From Clostridia bacterium (GTDB lineage: Bacteria > Bacillota > Clostridia > Christensenellales > Borkfalkiaceae): a stretch of DNA of 64,000 nt. The notes beneath the pieces were generated by a model, which was given only the letters and a program-made list of their open reading frames with translations, was not told the origin of the DNA and did no database searches. Positions 62,040 to 64,000 of the stretch are shown in pieces; position 1 is the stretch's first letter; each line of letters opens with the position of its first letter. Made by a program: the position numbers and the translations under genes. Location: assembly GCA_017445995.1 (NCBI GenBank), contig JAFSRT010000024.1, positions 62,001 to 126,000 on the forward strand, read 5' to 3'.

Positions 62040-62336
62040 ATGAAAGAAGATTTTTTATATATCGAATTATTCTTAATATATAAAGGGTTGTTGACCGAAA
62101 AACAGCAAGAGATGTTTTACAATCACTATTTTCTCGATTTATCCTATCAGGAAATAGCGGAAACTTCCGATATTTTAAGGCAAAGCGTTTTCGATATCGT
62201 GAAAGGGGTTAAAGAAAAACTCGTCGAATACGAAAACACCTTGCATCTAAAAGAACAAAGGGACAAATTAAATAATTTTTCTAATAAGTTAGATAAGGAA
62301 TTGTCCAATGAATTAAAGGATATAATAAACGCATAA
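62040..62336 (+). CDS. ylxM: YlxM-like helix-turn-helix protein of the SRP operon
   Basis: This 98-residue protein resembles the YlxM/p13 family. Its helix-turn-helix is LSYQEIAETSDILRQSVFDIV near residue 40, preceded by GLLTEKQQEMFYNHYF, the family layout, and followed by a coiled tail. YlxM modulates SRP GTPase activity in Gram-positives. The start at 62040 fits the family length. A longer frame from 61971 would begin inside the promoter and is rejected. The last base of its stop is the first of the ffh ATG, so the two are coupled. Confidence 0.85.
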   Translation: MKEDFLYIELFLIYKGLLTEKQQEMFYNHYFLDLSYQEIAETSDILRQSVFDIVKGVKEKLVEYENTLHLKEQRDKLNNFSNKLDKELSNELKDIINA

Positions 62337-63658
62337 TGGCATTATTTTCGGGATTATCAGAAAAACTTAATCATATATTTTCCAAACTGAAAAACAGGGG
62401 AAAACTGACCGAACTTGAAATAAGGACGGCAATGCGTGAAGTACGTATCGCGCTTTTAGAAGCGGACGTAAATATCGCGGTCGTTAAAGACTTTATAAAT
62501 AAAGTATCAGAAAGGGCGGTAGGGCAGGAAATATTAAAGAGTTTAAGTCCGACGCAACAGGTTATTAAAATCGTAAACGAAGAACTTATATCTTTAATGG
62601 GTTCTCAAAACTCGAAACTGACCGTTGCACCTAACCCGCCGACGGTAATTATGATGGCGGGGCTACAAGGCGCGGGCAAAACCACGCTTGTCGGCAAACT
62701 CGGTATGATGCTTAAAAAACAGGGCAAAAAGCCTATGTTTATAGCGTGCGACGTATATCGTCCCGCTGCAATCAATCAATTAAAGATAGTCGGCGAAAAG
62801 GCGGGCTGTTTCGTATTTGAAAAGGGGCAAGGTAAACCCGTTAAAATAGCTAAAGAAGGCGTTGATTACGCTAAATCTTACGGGTACGACACGGTTATTA
62901 TCGACACCGCGGGAAGACTTCAAATCGACGAAGACTTAATGCAGGAATTAGAAGATATCAAAAAGGCGGTAAACCCTTCCGAAATATTGCTCGTCGTCGA
63001 CGCGATGACGGGGCAAGTAGCGGTAGAAGTTGCCGACACGTTTAATAAACGCCTTGAAGTAACGGGACTTGTATTAACAAAACTCGACGGCGACACCCGT
63101 GGCGGTGCAACCCTTTCAATGAAAGCGGTAACGGGGAAACCTATTAAGTTCTGTTCGGTAGGCGAAAAACTCGGCGATATCGAACCGTTCTATCCCGACC
63201 GTATGGCAAACCGCATATTAGGTATGGGCGACGTGTTGACGCTTATTGAAAAGGCGCAAGAAGCGGTAACCGAAGAAGAAGCGAAGAAACTTGAAAAGAA
63301 GTTCCGTGAAAACTCGTTTACGTTAGACGACTTTTTAAGCCAGTTCGAAACGATGAACAAGATGGGCGGAATTAAAAATATCGTTTCTATGCTACCCGGT
63401 ATGGGCATAAACAGCGCCAAAATGAAGATAAACGAAGACAGCGTCGACGAAAGCAAGATGCTGAAAATGAAAGCGATTATTCAATCGATGACCAAAAAGG
63501 AAAGGGATAATCCGCAGATAATCAATTCTTCGAGAAAGAACAGAATAGCAAACGGGTCGGGAACTACCGTGCAGGACGTAAACAAAGTGTTAAAGCAGTT
63601 CGAACAGACCAAACAAATGATGAAACAATTAAAAAACGGAAAGAGATTTCCTTTTTAA
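62336..63658 (+). CDS. ffh: Signal recognition particle protein Ffh
   Basis: This 440-residue protein has the N domain and the G domain (GLQGAGKTTLVGKLG near residue 107, DVYRPAAINQL, DTAGRLQIDE, TKLDGDTRGG). The methionine-rich M domain has MLPGMGINSAKM near 350 and ends in a basic tail. It binds SRP RNA and signal peptides during translation. Its order with ylxM before and rpsP after is usual in Bacillota. FtsY is encoded just upstream. Confidence 0.97.
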   Translation: MALFSGLSEKLNHIFSKLKNRGKLTELEIRTAMREVRIALLEADVNIAVVKDFINKVSERAVGQEILKSLSPTQQVIKIVNEELISLMGSQNSKLTVAPNPPTVIMMAGLQGAGKTTLVGKLGMMLKKQGKKPMFIACDVYRPAAINQLKIVGEKAGCFVFEKGQGKPVKIAKEGVDYAKSYGYDTVIIDTAGRLQIDEDLMQELEDIKKAVNPSEILLVVDAMTGQVAVEVADTFNKRLEVTGLVLTKLDGDTRGGATLSMKAVTGKPIKFCSVGEKLGDIEPFYPDRMANRILGMGDVLTLIEKAQEAVTEEEAKKLEKKFRENSFTLDDFLSQFETMNKMGGIKNIVSMLPGMGINSAKMKINEDSVDESKMLKMKAIIQSMTKKERDNPQIINSSRKNRIANGSGTTVQDVNKVLKQFEQTKQMMKQLKNGKRFPF

Positions 63659-63693
63659 TTAAATAAAAAATATTTTTTATAGGAGATAAAAAA

Positions 63694-63987
63694 ATGGCAG
63701 TAAAAATGAGATTAACCAGAATGGGCGACAAGAAATCCCCGTTCTACCGTATCGTAATCACGGACAGCAGAAACGCAAGAGACGGCGCTTACATCGACAA
63801 AGTAGGGCATTATAACCCGACTACTAATCCGGCGGAAATCGTTATCGACGAAGTAAAGGCTAAAAACTGGTTAAGTAAGGGCGTTCAGCCTACCGAAACG
63901 GTTAAAAACCTTCTTGTAAACAAGGGAATTATCGAAAAGTCAAACAAACTTTCCCCGTCGAGAACCAAAGTTCGCAAAAGCAAGTAA
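63694..63987 (+). CDS. rpsP: 30S ribosomal protein S16
   Basis: This 97-residue protein is a complete S16 (VKMRLTRMGDKKSPFYRIVI at the start, GHYNPTTNPAEIVID in the middle). It helps assemble the 30S body. A strong taggagat ribosome site precedes the ATG. The window ends 13 bases after its stop, with a taaggaag sequence that looks like the ribosome site of the next gene, usually a KH-domain RNA-binding protein. Confidence 0.98.
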   Translation: MAVKMRLTRMGDKKSPFYRIVITDSRNARDGAYIDKVGHYNPTTNPAEIVIDEVKAKNWLSKGVQPTETVKNLLVNKGIIEKSNKLSPSRTKVRKSK

Positions 63988-64000
63988 TTTAAGGAAGAGT

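Noticed and set aside
1..64000. CRISPR arrays, prophage, transposases, tRNA or rRNA genes
   Set aside because: No direct-repeat arrays, integrase or transposase motifs, tRNA cloverleaf ends or rRNA segments were recognised in any intergenic gap.

Overview
The window is a chromosomal stretch of a low-GC Gram-positive bacterium (Bacillota). The evidence is the set of lineage-typical genes: spoVG, sepF, mcsA-mcsB-clpC, ylxM-ffh, DUF4364, a DnaD-type replication protein, long-form hpf, type III pantothenate kinase, a BY-kinase/PHP-phosphatase capsule pair and consensus sigma-A promoters. TGA is used as a stop, so the code is standard. The mix fits an uncultured member of the class Clostridia better than a Bacillus, but that placement is inference; spoVG alone does not prove sporulation. 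I see no rRNA, tRNA, CRISPR array, prophage or insertion sequence, and no gene-free stretch over 300 bases.

Region 1 (1-11.2 kb) is an AT-rich surface-polysaccharide locus on the plus strand. It holds the end of a UDP-glucose dehydrogenase, a PssD/PssE (Alg14/Alg13-like) pair, a serine-hydrolase-like protein, two family 2 glycosyltransferases, a DUF6625-like protein and a Wzy-type polymerase. These are followed by a Wzz/CpsC co-polymerase, a CpsD tyrosine kinase, a polysaccharide pyruvyl transferase fused to an FrhB-like iron-sulfur domain, and a CpsB phosphatase, ending at a strong terminator. galU at 30.8 kb would supply UDP-glucose.

Region 2 (11.2-20.3 kb) carries small conserved genes (TSCPD, DUF4364), a Nudix hydrolase, typA, a likely pantothenate ECF S-component with coaX, hom, and a DnaD-like protein that ends in a DnaI/DnaC-type zinc finger but has no ATPase.

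Region 3 (20.5-36.9 kb) is a long plus-strand run. It encodes a degenerate alpha/beta-hydrolase, signal peptidase I, two membrane proteins, ACT and PFL proteins, an M3 peptidase, dnaB, tsaC/sua5, an arginine-phosphatase-like LMW phosphatase, rpiB, galU, mcsA, mcsB, clpC, hpf and a TIM-barrel protein. Writer (McsB), eraser (YwlE-like) and reader (ClpC) of protein arginine phosphorylation lie within about 6 kb, without ctsR.

Region 4 (37-55 kb) holds spoVG divergent from murC, then a lactate/malate-dehydrogenase-family gene. It is followed by what reads as a yybP-ykoY manganese riboswitch in front of an ion-transporter-superfamily permease, the most interesting regulatory element here. Next come the minus-strand operon asd-dapA-dapB-yggS-sepF and a plus-strand run with a CPA2 antiporter, hslO, TPR/HEAT-like proteins (one apparently split at an AG repeat), a YkvI-like carrier with a 40-residue coupled peptide, a GNAT-like protein and a flavoprotein.

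Region 5 (55.3-64 kb) is the conserved asnS, rnc-smc-ftsY, ylxM-ffh-rpsP block for RNA processing, chromosome organisation and membrane protein targeting. ylxM has an ideal promoter and a terminator-like hairpin directly against its start codon.
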